This document shows, in pieces, positions 15,661-23,900 of a stretch of DNA of 31,967 nt (the first letter of the stretch is position 1; every line of letters begins with the position of its first letter). The notes beneath the pieces were generated by a model. That model saw only the letters and a program-made list of their open reading frames with translations. It was not told the origin of the DNA and did not search any database. Both the position numbers and the translations under genes were made by a program. The stretch covers positions 1 to 31,967 of the forward strand of contig CAZTNS010000013.1 of assembly GCA_964615585.1 (NCBI GenBank), given 5' to 3'. Origin of the DNA: JAQIBY01 sp964615585 (GTDB lineage: Bacteria; Bacteroidota; Bacteroidia; Bacteroidales; ML635J-15).

Positions 15661-17055
15661 TTATATTTTATATAAAGGAGAATGAAACCAGACAAAAAAA
15701 CCAAAAGCTTTGTGATTTGTAAATGCAAGATGACATCCAAAACTCCTGTCGTAAAAAGTATGACATTCAATTCCCGTTCCTGCACTAGCCAGTAAAGCAC
15801 CTGTAAGATTGTTGTCAATGCCATATTTTTTGTCGTACCATGTTTTTGCATTGTCCCAAAAAGCATACAGAAAAACCTTGTAGTGGATTTCATTGAATTC
15901 ATTAACAGGGATAAACGGAATTGCAACTTTTTTTCGGGAAAGCAGTTTAAATTTCAAGGTTTGATTTATGTTTATCATGCCTGTCCCATGTACTGTGTAA
16001 TATTCATAGCCACGGGGATAATAGTCGTACCCCAAGATTCCGGAGAGGTGCCATGGGAGGTTTTCAACATTCATCATATGCCATAATCCATTTGTTTCCA
16101 GTGAATAATAAAGCTTGTTAGTAAGCCTGTGATGCAGATGTATTTGGGTTTTTGCGGTTAAAAAATCCGGACTTTGCGGGTGTATTCTTAACCCGGTTTT
16201 TTTCATTTCAAACAAAAAATGAAAGCCCTGCAATGGGAAAAATTTGTCATCTCTGTTGTCAAATTCATATTGTAAACGAAGCCTGAAAAATCTTGATTCC
16301 TGAGCTGAATTAAATAAATAATCCGGATAGGATGCAATAAGGCTGTCGGATACCTCATAGCGGTGATATTCTGTAGAAAACCTGAGCTTTTGATGTAAGC
16401 CATGTCGCACAAAATAAATAAACCCTGCCCTGTTCTCATTCAGGGCGGTGAATTCAGGCTGATAGTAGTATTGTTGTTTGTCTTTGATGTTTGTGACAGC
16501 AACCTGCCGCTGCCTAAAACGGTCAGCATAGAATTGAATGCCATGATTTCGCAATTTGTCCATGGCTGGATTTTCATACAATATTCCTATTTGTTCCCTG
16601 TATCCAAACCGGGCTTTAAGCTTCAGGAAATGGTTTTTGCCAAAAAGGTTGTGTTTTTCAAAGCTCAGGCCATAGTTAATTTTTCTCCAATCGGCATTGA
16701 AAAAAAATGCACTTAAATTTCTGTCAGCATGTTCCAGAATAGGGTATATCCAGTAATAAAATCTTTCTTTTACGCTCACATTGACTTTAATGCCATTGTT
16801 TTCTTTTATCCATGATATTCTGGCAAATACGAAAAGGGAAGTATTCATGAGATTTTTCTCGGATTCTTTTACTTTTTCAGGCCATGTGAGCGAGTCAATC
16901 TTGTAGCCTGTACGAAAACTCAGTTCACGCATAATGACAGAGGAGTCTGTTGTATGGTTCCCGTGAATGTTGATTGTTGTTACTGGTTGTGCAAACACAG
17001 CAGGTCCAGCTAATGAACATAGAAAAACAATAATAAGATAAATATTCCTAAGCAA
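15661..17055 (-). CDS. Omp85-family barrel with a single POTRA domain
   Basis: The 464-residue protein has a signal peptide (1-22, ending VFAQ). One POTRA-like domain follows at about 25-95 (VTTINIHGNHTTDSSVIMREL, then LFVFARISW and GIKVNVSVKERF). The rest is a barrel in which loop 6 shows PRGYE at 347-351. Family members with one POTRA are neither BamA (five) nor TamA (three); in Bacteroidota such proteins are annotated simply as BamA/TamA-family or surface-antigen proteins, and their substrates are unknown. It ends with an aromatic-rich strand (FGFFVWFHSPLYKI). The gene begins two bases after the CBS-protein stop, so the two are surely co-transcribed. It could insert, export or simply move small ligands; I cannot choose. 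Confidence 0.8.
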   Translation of the reverse strand: MLRNIYLIIVFLCSLAGPAVFAQPVTTINIHGNHTTDSSVIMRELSFRTGYKIDSLTWPEKVKESEKNLMNTSLFVFARISWIKENNGIKVNVSVKERFYYWIYPILEHADRNLSAFFFNADWRKINYGLSFEKHNLFGKNHFLKLKARFGYREQIGILYENPAMDKLRNHGIQFYADRFRQRQVAVTNIKDKQQYYYQPEFTALNENRAGFIYFVRHGLHQKLRFSTEYHRYEVSDSLIASYPDYLFNSAQESRFFRLRLQYEFDNRDDKFFPLQGFHFLFEMKKTGLRIHPQSPDFLTAKTQIHLHHRLTNKLYYSLETNGLWHMMNVENLPWHLSGILGYDYYPRGYEYYTVHGTGMININQTLKFKLLSRKKVAIPFIPVNEFNEIHYKVFLYAFWDNAKTWYDKKYGIDNNLTGALLASAGTGIECHTFYDRSFGCHLAFTNHKAFGFFVWFHSPLYKI

Positions 17056-17057
17056 GC

Positions 17058-17726
17058 CTAAACGTTTAAATAACTTAAAAACAATTCATATCTATCCCTG
17101 TATAAGGAATTTGCGTCATCGTCAAGCATGAATGATGCCATAATGTTGTAATCAAAACGATGAAAACTATGGATGATCGATGTCAAATCGACAGTGTCAA
17201 ATTTTATTGTAACATGGATTTTCATGCTGTCTTTTACTTCCGATACATACAAGCTGATAATTTTAGTGTTGTTGTCTTCAGCAATTCGTGCAATTTCACT
17301 AAGGGCATAATCATGTATCCCCATCTCAAGAGCAATAACACTGCCTTTTATATTGGACCCGGTAATTTTTGCAAAATGCTGTACCAGGTCAGGCAATATA
17401 ATAGAACCAAGGTATTTTTTTGAGGAAACTGAAAGCACAGGGATCAGGCTGAGCTTAAGTTTTGCAGCTATGTCAATAACTTCCCATAAATGTTGATTTT
17501 CAGTTGCAAATGGCCTTATCAAGCTTAACTTGTGATTTCCAATGGGTTCTACCCCGCAATTCAGATTATAAATATCGGATTCAGATATCAGCCCAAGGAA
17601 ATCTTCATTGTTGACAATCGGCATATGTGAAACCTTAAAAAATTCCATCCAGGATAAAACTTTGTTACCTGTATCAGAGGTTTTTACCTCTGGTATGAGA
17701 GAAGAAATGATTTCGCTTGCATACAT
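17058..17726 (-). CDS. CBS-domain pair protein with C-terminal ACT-like domain
   Basis: The 222-residue cytoplasmic protein starts with a CBS pair (about 1-62, with VSHMPIVNNEDFLGLISESDI, and 65-122, with KLSLIPVLSVSSKKYLGSIIL). A region with the alternating pattern of an ACT domain follows at about 127-205 (GSVIALEMGIHDYALSEIARI, then MKIHVTIKFDT). The layout resembles AcuB-like proteins. CBS pairs usually bind adenosine nucleotides and ACT domains small metabolites, so a sensory role is likely but the ligand is unknown. It is divergent from pdxJ, with 75 bases between the start codons, and is followed two bases later by the Omp85 barrel and then nadK. I find no clear -7 box for it. Confidence 0.82.
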   Translation of the reverse strand: MYASEIISSLIPEVKTSDTGNKVLSWMEFFKVSHMPIVNNEDFLGLISESDIYNLNCGVEPIGNHKLSLIRPFATENQHLWEVIDIAAKLKLSLIPVLSVSSKKYLGSIILPDLVQHFAKITGSNIKGSVIALEMGIHDYALSEIARIAEDNNTKIISLYVSEVKDSMKIHVTIKFDTVDLTSIIHSFHRFDYNIMASFMLDDDANSLYRDRYELFLSYLNV

Positions 17727-17777
17727 AAAAACGCAGTATTTTTTTTTGATATTATTATGTTCATGATAAAGATAACA

Positions 17778-17785
17778 TATATTTG
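17778..17785 (+). promoter_or_regulatory. Predicted -7 box of pdxJ
   Basis: TATATTTG matches the consensus exactly and ends 16 bases before the pdxJ ATG at 17802. The upstream TTG (17746-17748) is too far away at 28-29 bases, so the -33 element is weak or absent. The position supports the start at 17802 over the open frame's earlier codon at 17757. Confidence 0.5.
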
Positions 17786-17801
17786 TAAGAAAAAAGAAAA
17801 A

Positions 17802-18521
17802 ATGACAAGATTGAGTGTAAACATCAATAAAATAGCAACATTGCGGAATGCCAGGGGGGGGGATATTCCGGATGTGTTACGTGCTGCCATTGATTGTGAG
17901 AGATTTGGGGCAGATGGTATTACTGTGCATCCCAGGCCTGATGAAAGGCATATTCGCAGAAGTGATGTGCGAAATATACGCCCGCATCTAAAATCGGAAT
18001 TTAATATTGAAGGTTATCCTTCCGATGATTTTTTGCAACTAATCGAAGAGATTGTCCCGGAACAGGTAACGTTGGTACCTGATCCTCCGGATACCCTTAC
18101 TTCCAATGCCGGATGGGATACAAAAAAACATGTTGATTTATTAAAGGATATCATCATTATATTGAAAAATTATGGATGTAGGACATCAATATTTGTGGAT
18201 CCCCATTTAGACTATATTGAATATGCTGCAAAAACCGGTACCGACAGAATTGAATTATACACAGAGTCTTATGCAGCCCGTTATCATGATGACAGAAAGC
18301 TTGCTGTTAAGCCGTATGCAGAAGCAGCAAAACTTGCAGGAGAACTTGATATGGGAGTTAATGCCGGACATGACCTTAATCTTGATAATCTGGCTTTTTT
18401 TATACAGGGTGTTTCCGGTGTTGATGAAGTATCCATTGGTCATGCATTGATTTCCGATGCATTGTATTATGGCTTGGAAAATACAATTCAGATGTACAAA
18501 CGGGAATTACGCAAGTCTTAA
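17802..18521 (+). CDS. pdxJ: Pyridoxine 5'-phosphate synthase
   Basis: PdxJ condenses 1-deoxyxylulose 5-phosphate with amino-acetone phosphate to form pyridoxine 5'-phosphate. The 239-residue TIM-barrel protein has the expected motifs in order: NINKIATLRNARGG (8-21), ITVHPRPDERHI, PEQVTLVPDPP, NAGHDLNLDN and EVSIGHALISDA. Bacteroidota PdxJ commonly has lysine where the E. coli enzyme has histidine in the first motif, so this is not a defect. An in-frame ATG at 17757 would add 15 residues foreign to the family; the start at 17802 follows an A-rich leader. Codons 18-22 contain a run of nine G. The next small gene begins one base after the stop. The product is the cofactor of the aminotransferase elsewhere in the window, but that link is only coincidental metabolism. 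Confidence 0.96.
   Translation: MTRLSVNINKIATLRNARGGDIPDVLRAAIDCERFGADGITVHPRPDERHIRRSDVRNIRPHLKSEFNIEGYPSDDFLQLIEEIVPEQVTLVPDPPDTLTSNAGWDTKKHVDLLKDIIIILKNYGCRTSIFVDPHLDYIEYAAKTGTDRIELYTESYAARYHDDRKLAVKPYAEAAKLAGELDMGVNAGHDLNLDNLAFFIQGVSGVDEVSIGHALISDALYYGLENTIQMYKRELRKS
17854..17862 (+). repeat. Nine-G homopolymer in pdxJ
   Basis: Nine consecutive G bases encode part of Arg-Gly-Gly-Asp near codon 20 of pdxJ. Such a run is unusual in this AT-rich sequence, and loss or gain of one G would shift the frame early in the gene. Confidence 0.9.
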
Positions 18522-18522
18522 T

Positions 18523-18705
18523 ATGAATTTCCTAGAGCGGGTTTTTAAAATAATACAAGACATAAATATTCCATGTTCTGAGAAAGATGCTGATGATATT
18601 GATGTGGAAGAATTATTGGAAGTACTTTACAATTTTAATTTAAGAATTATATGCACAAAACAGGATAAGGCATTGTGGTCAAAACCGAATTATAAATATT
18701 GGTAA
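18523..18705 (+). CDS. Small unknown protein coupled to pdxJ
   Basis: This is a predicted 60-residue protein beginning MNFLERVFKIIQDINIP. I do not recognise it. It is acidic in the middle (SEKDADDIDVEELLEVL), predicted helical, has no signal peptide or membrane segment, and ends in an aromatic, basic tail (ALWSKPNYKYW). The ATG lies one base after the pdxJ stop, which fits translational coupling. The open frame can be extended back to 18457 inside pdxJ, but that part is only the pdxJ sequence in another frame. It ends 53 bases before asnB. The compact fit between two genes and the sensible residue composition favour a real gene, but no homology is claimed. Confidence 0.55.
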   Translation: MNFLERVFKIIQDINIPCSEKDADDIDVEELLEVLYNFNLRIICTKQDKALWSKPNYKYW

Positions 18706-18706
18706 A

Positions 18707-18738
18707 TTGTTGACCTGATGTGATAATTATTACATTTG
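18707..18738 (+). promoter_or_regulatory. Predicted asnB promoter
   Basis: Two overlapping TTG candidates (18707-18709 and 18710-18712) precede TACATTTG at 18731-18738 with spacers of 21 or 18 bases. The box ends 20 bases before the ATG at 18759 and supports that start, because it lies inside the upstream extension of the frame. Confidence 0.6.
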
Positions 18739-18758
18739 TTAACTCAGAAAAAAAAATT

Positions 18759-20606
18759 ATGTGTGGAATCGCAGGATATTATGCTTCAGATTCATTTGTC
18801 ACTGAAAACGAATTGCACCTCATGGCTGAATCTATAAAGCACAGAGGCCCTGATGCAGAAGGTTTTTATTGTAACAGCTATGCTGGTTTTGCCCATAAAC
18901 GGCTGAGCATTCTGGATTTGTCTGATAATGCAAATCAGCCCATGGAGTCACATTCGAGACGTTACATTTGTGTTTATAACGGTGAAGTTTATAATTTCAG
19001 GGATATTGCAGCAGAACTGGATATTGCTTTCAGAACCAAAAGTGACACAGAGATTATAATTGAAGCATTTGAAGAATGGGGAGCAACGTTTGTCAATAAA
19101 CTGAACGGGATGTTTGCTCTGGCCATTTATGATAAGCAGGAAAAAGTGTTGTATTTGTTCAGAGATAGAATTGGGATAAAACCATTGTATTATTTCTGGG
19201 ATGGGGAACATTTTGTGTTTGCTTCGGAATTAAAGGCTTTATTACAGGTAAACAACATAAAGAAAAATTTAAAAATAAACAGCCTTGCTATAAACGAATA
19301 TCTGCATTTGGGCTATATCCCTGAGCCAAATACCATTTACCGGAACATCAGGAAATTTCCATCAGGACATTTCGGCATTCTTGATCATGATGGACTTCGC
19401 GTTGAAGCATACTGGATGGTAGAGGGAGTCATTCGTCGCAACCTGATTGATAATTTTAAAGATGCAAAAAGCCGGTTATCAGAATTGATTGATGATTCCG
19501 TTCGGTCCAGGTTAATCAGCGATGTCCCATTTGGATGTTTATTAAGTGGTGGTATAGATTCAAGCCTTGTAACAGCATATGCTCAAAAACACACCAAGGG
19601 AAAACTCAGTACTTTTTCAATCGGGTTTAAAGAAAATGAATACAATGAAGCTGAGTATGCCCGTAAAGTTTCGGAGCACTTGGGTACAGATCATCACGAG
19701 CACATTGTATCCAAAAACGAAGCCAGGGATATGGTGCCTGATATCCTTGACTATTACGATGAACCATATGCTGATTCTTCAGCCATTCCCACGATGATTT
19801 TATCGAAATTTGCCAAGAATGATGTAAGTGTTGTGTTGACAGGAGATGGGGGAGATGAATTGTTTCACGGCTATGGTGCATATGTATGGGCAAAACGGCT
19901 TTCCAATCCAATCATCAGGGGATTGAGGCATCCCATCAGGCACGGATTATCGAAAATGTCAAATCGGTATCAGCGGATTTCACATCTGTTTGATTTTGAC
20001 AACAAATCAGAATTAAAATCCCATATTTTTTCTCAGGAGCAATATTTTTTCAGCAGGGATGAAATTAATCAAATATTGGTCAATACTTATATGGAAGAGA
20101 TTAACCTGCAGGAAGACCACAGTTATTTTGTGAGGAATTTATCTGCCCGTGAAAACCAGGCTGTTTTTGATATAAGATATTATCTGAAAGATGATTTGCT
20201 TATTAAACTTGACAGGGCCAGTATGCGATACAGCCTTGAAGCAAGAGTTCCTTTACTTGATCACCGCATCGTTGAATTTGCGGTCAATCTGGATCCCAAA
20301 TTGAAAGTGCACCGAAGTACTAAAAAATATTTACTAAAGGAAATCTTGTACAAACATGTTCCGAAAAGCTTTTTTGACAGGCCGAAGGCAGGATTTGCAC
20401 TTCCCTTAAAAAAATGGTTACGTACCGACCATAACTACCTTATTAAGGATTATTTGTCAAAAGAGATCATAGAAAAACACAACATAGTACATTACAAGCC
20501 TGTTAAGGAGATGGTTGACCGGTATATGAAAGGTACAGATTACCTGTATAACAGGCTTTGGTTATTGATTGTTCTCCATCAGTTCCTTGAAAAGATTAAT
20601 AAATGA
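18759..20606 (+). CDS. asnB: Asparagine synthase (glutamine-hydrolysing)
   Basis: AsnB makes asparagine from aspartate, ATP and glutamine-derived ammonia. The 615-residue protein begins MCGIAGYY, so the nucleophile Cys2 of the glutaminase domain (about 2-190) is exposed after removal of Met. That fixes the start at 18759, although the frame is open to 18720. The ATP-pyrophosphatase motif SGGIDSS is at 263-269 and LTGDGGDELF follows at 360-369. C-terminal conserved parts include KLDRASMRYSLEARVPLLDHRIVEFA. The length matches the 600-650-residue family, some members of which amidate sugars in surface-polysaccharide clusters; no such cluster is present here, so amino-acid synthesis is the simpler reading. 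It has its own promoter and converges on the DUF3467 gene with only two bases between stop codons. Confidence 0.93.
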   Translation: MCGIAGYYASDSFVTENELHLMAESIKHRGPDAEGFYCNSYAGFAHKRLSILDLSDNANQPMESHSRRYICVYNGEVYNFRDIAAELDIAFRTKSDTEIIIEAFEEWGATFVNKLNGMFALAIYDKQEKVLYLFRDRIGIKPLYYFWDGEHFVFASELKALLQVNNIKKNLKINSLAINEYLHLGYIPEPNTIYRNIRKFPSGHFGILDHDGLRVEAYWMVEGVIRRNLIDNFKDAKSRLSELIDDSVRSRLISDVPFGCLLSGGIDSSLVTAYAQKHTKGKLSTFSIGFKENEYNEAEYARKVSEHLGTDHHEHIVSKNEARDMVPDILDYYDEPYADSSAIPTMILSKFAKNDVSVVLTGDGGDELFHGYGAYVWAKRLSNPIIRGLRHPIRHGLSKMSNRYQRISHLFDFDNKSELKSHIFSQEQYFFSRDEINQILVNTYMEEINLQEDHSYFVRNLSARENQAVFDIRYYLKDDLLIKLDRASMRYSLEARVPLLDHRIVEFAVNLDPKLKVHRSTKKYLLKEILYKHVPKSFFDRPKAGFALPLKKWLRTDHNYLIKDYLSKEIIEKHNIVHYKPVKEMVDRYMKGTDYLYNRLWLLIVLHQFLEKINK

Positions 20607-20608
20607 CA

Positions 20609-20932
20609 TCAAGCTTCTGCTGTGGGTCCGCCAAAATTCATGGGCATTTTTGGAGGTGTATGTCCGCCTTTGATTTTGATTTCACCATGGGTACTTTCAT
20701 ACTTTTTGATGTTCCCCTGAAGTGCATTCATCAGCCGTTTTGCATGCTCTGGTGTCAGAATAATCCTGGATTTAACCGGTGCTTTCGGTACTCCGGGCAT
20801 GATTCGGATAAAATCAACAATAAACTCAGAGCTTGAATGTGAAATAACAGCCAAATTGGCATAATTTCCCTGAGCAGTTTCCTCATCCAGTTGGATGTTC
20901 ATTTGTTTATTTTTGTCTTGTTGCTGTTCCAT
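20609..20932 (-). CDS. DUF3467 protein downstream of rpoC
   Basis: This 107-residue cytoplasmic protein matches DUF3467 (NYANLAVISHSSSEFIVDFIRIMPG, then KSRIILTPEHAKRLMNALQGNIKKYE). It begins six bases after the rpoC stop and is therefore the likely last gene of the secE-rpoC operon. The family is small, widespread in Bacteroidota and other phyla, and has no established function; its place behind rpoC is recurrent. The C-terminal tail is rich in Pro, Gly and Lys (HTPPKMPMNFGGP). Its stop is two bases from the convergent asnB stop, and I see no hairpin for termination in the junction. Confidence 0.88.
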   Translation of the reverse strand: MEQQQDKNKQMNIQLDEETAQGNYANLAVISHSSSEFIVDFIRIMPGVPKAPVKSRIILTPEHAKRLMNALQGNIKKYESTHGEIKIKGGHTPPKMPMNFGGPTAEA

Positions 20933-20938
20933 AGTTTA

Positions 20939-23900
20939 TCAGGTGTTTTTTTGGTCTGCTTCTGAATCATCACTTTCTTGTGTGCTTTTTTGGAGTTTAT
21001 CCAGTTCGGATTTATTCCCGACAAGAATTTTATCATATTCACGTAGTCCTGTACCTGCCGGGATAAGATGGCCTACAATGACATTTTCTTTTAAGCCGAG
21101 TAACATGTCATTTTTTCCATTGATGGCCGCTTCGTTTAATACCTTGTTTGTTTCCTGGAATGAAGCAGCTGACATAAAGCTTTCAGTCTGTAAAGCCGCA
21201 CGGGTAATTCCCTGAAGTGCTTGTCTTGAGGTGGCCGGTACAGCAGGTCGGGCATGAACAAGTTTCATGTCACGTCGTCTGAGGTGGGAATTTTCATCAC
21301 GAAGCCTGCGTGCGGTTACTATCTGACCCGATTTAAGATTTTCCGAATCACCGTTGTCTTCGATAACTTGCATGCCATATATCTCATCGTTAACTTCGCG
21401 GAATTTCCATTTGTCCACAATTTGCTTTTCTAGAAATTGCGTGTCGCCGGGATCTTCAATGATTACTTTGCGCATCATTTGTCTTACAACAACTTCAAAA
21501 TGCTTATCATTAATTTTTACCCCTTGAAGTCTGTAAACTTCCTGTACTTCATTGACAATGTATTCCTGTACTTTTGTCGGACCTTTGATATTGAGGATAT
21601 CAGCTGGTGTAATAATACCATCGGATAAAGTTGTACCGGCTCTGATATAATCACCTTCCTGTACCAAAATTTGTTTTGTCAGGGGGACAAGGTATTTTTT
21701 TACATCCCCATCTTTGGAAGTAATGATAACTTCACGGTTACCACGTTTGATTTTACCAAATTCAACCTGACCGTTAATTTCAGAAACAACAGCGGGATTG
21801 GAAGGATTACGTGCTTCGAAAAGTTCGGTTACACGTGGTAAACCCCCAGTAATGTCGCCGCCTTTGCTCACATTACGCGGTATTTTGGCAATGGTTTGTC
21901 CGGCAACAAGTTTATCCCCTTCTTTTATGGTCAAATGTGCACCTACAGGCAGGTTATAGTTTTTGATAATTTTATTATTATCTTTTTCTGATACAATCGC
22001 CAATTCAGGATTCTTTTTCTTGTCTTTTGTTTCGGTGATTACTTTTTCCCTGAAACCAGTTTGTTCATCAGCGTCTTCCTGATAAGTAATGCCTTCAATC
22101 AGGTTTTTAAATTTTGCAATTCCATTCTTTTCGGAAACAATGGTTGCGTTGAAAGGATCCCATTCACAAATTTTTGTGCCTTTTTCAATTATTTGATTGT
22201 TTTTAACATATAATTTGGCACCATAAGGGATGTTGTTTGTCATCAGTGAGATTCCGGTATTATCATCAACAATTTTCATTTCAGCCATACGGCCAATGAC
22301 AATATCGACAAATTCTTCACCTTCTTTTTTGTAAGTTACGGTGCGCAGTTCATCAATTTCAATACGTCCGCTGTACTTGGCAGTGATTGATGATTCTGCA
22401 GCAATATTACCAGCCACACCACCAACATGGAATGTACGAAGGGTAAGCTGTGTGCCTGGTTCCCCAATGGATTGAGCTGCAATAACACCAACAGCCTCAC
22501 CTTTTTGTACCATTCTGGCAGTTGCCAGGTTCCGGCCGTAACATTTAGCACAAACGCCCCTTCTGGATTCACATGTCAGAACCGAACGGATTTCAACTTC
22601 TTTAATGGGTGAATCTTCAATTGTTTTTGCAATTTCTTCGGTAATTTCTTCTCCGGAGCTGACAATATGTTCCCCGCTTTGAGGATGAAATACGTCATGT
22701 ACAGCTGTGCGGCCAAGGATACGTTCATGTAAAGACTCTACAACTTCTTCATTCATTTTGATGGCTGTTGCTACAATGCCTCTCAATGTGCCGCAGTCAG
22801 TTTCAGAGATAACAACATCCTGGCAAACATCAACAAGCCTTCTGGTCAGGTATCCTGCATCTGCAGTTTTAAGGGCTGTGTCAGCAAGTCCTTTTCGGGC
22901 ACCGTGTGTTGAGATAAAATATTCGAGGACAGACAGGCCTTCTTTGAAATTGGCTAAAATGGGATTTTCAATAATTTGTTGTCCGCTTCCAGCTGATTTT
23001 TGAGGTTTCCCCATTAACCCACGCATGCCACATAGCTGACGTATTTGTTCCTTTGATCCACGTGCACCTGAATCCAGCATCATGTAAACAGGGTTAAAAC
23101 CATTGTTGTCTTTTGATAGGTTACCCATTACCAAATTGGTAAGTTTTGCATTTGTATGTGTCCAGATATCAATTATCTGATTATACCTTTCGTTATTGGT
23201 AATGAATCCCATGTTATAATTGTTCAGTACTTCGTCAACCTGTGCATAACCTTCCTGGATCATGGATTCTTTTTCTTCAGGAATGATAACGTCATCAAGA
23301 TTAAAAGACAACCCACCTTTGTATGCCATATTGAATCCCATGTGTTTTATGTCATCCAAAAATTTGGCAGTTACTGCGGTATTGGTTTTGCTTAATACGT
23401 TGGCAATGATGCCACGTACAGATTTTTTGGTCAGCAGCTCATTAATAAAGCCCACTTCTTTTGGCACAATGTCGTTAAACAAAACACGTCCGGTTGTGGT
23501 TTCAATAATTTTCTTTAGAGGTTGTCCGTTTTCGTCCCGAACATCAACGCGTACGTTGATGATGGCACTGAGCGCAATTTTTTTCTCATTGTAAGCAATC
23601 TTGACTTCTTCCGGGGCATAAAAAGTCTGGCCTTCTCCTTTCGCCCCTTTTTTGGCTTTTGTGATGTAATACAATCCAAGTACCATATCCTGAGAAGGTA
23701 CAGTAATTGGAGCTCCGTTGGCCGGATTAAGGATATTATGTGATGCCAGCATAAGTACTTGGGCTTCAAGAATAGCAGCATTCCCGATAGGGAGATGTAC
23801 AGCCATTTGGTCTCCGTCAAAGTCGGCATTGAAGGCAGTACATGCAAGGGGATGGAGTTGAATTGCTTTTCCTTCGATCAGTTTTGGCTGAAAAGCCTGA

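Noticed and set aside
17802..17845. Loss of an active-site histidine in PdxJ (Lys in the first motif)
   Set aside because: As I recall, Bacteroidota PdxJ sequences normally have NINKIATLRNARGG, so it is a lineage feature and not a broken enzyme.
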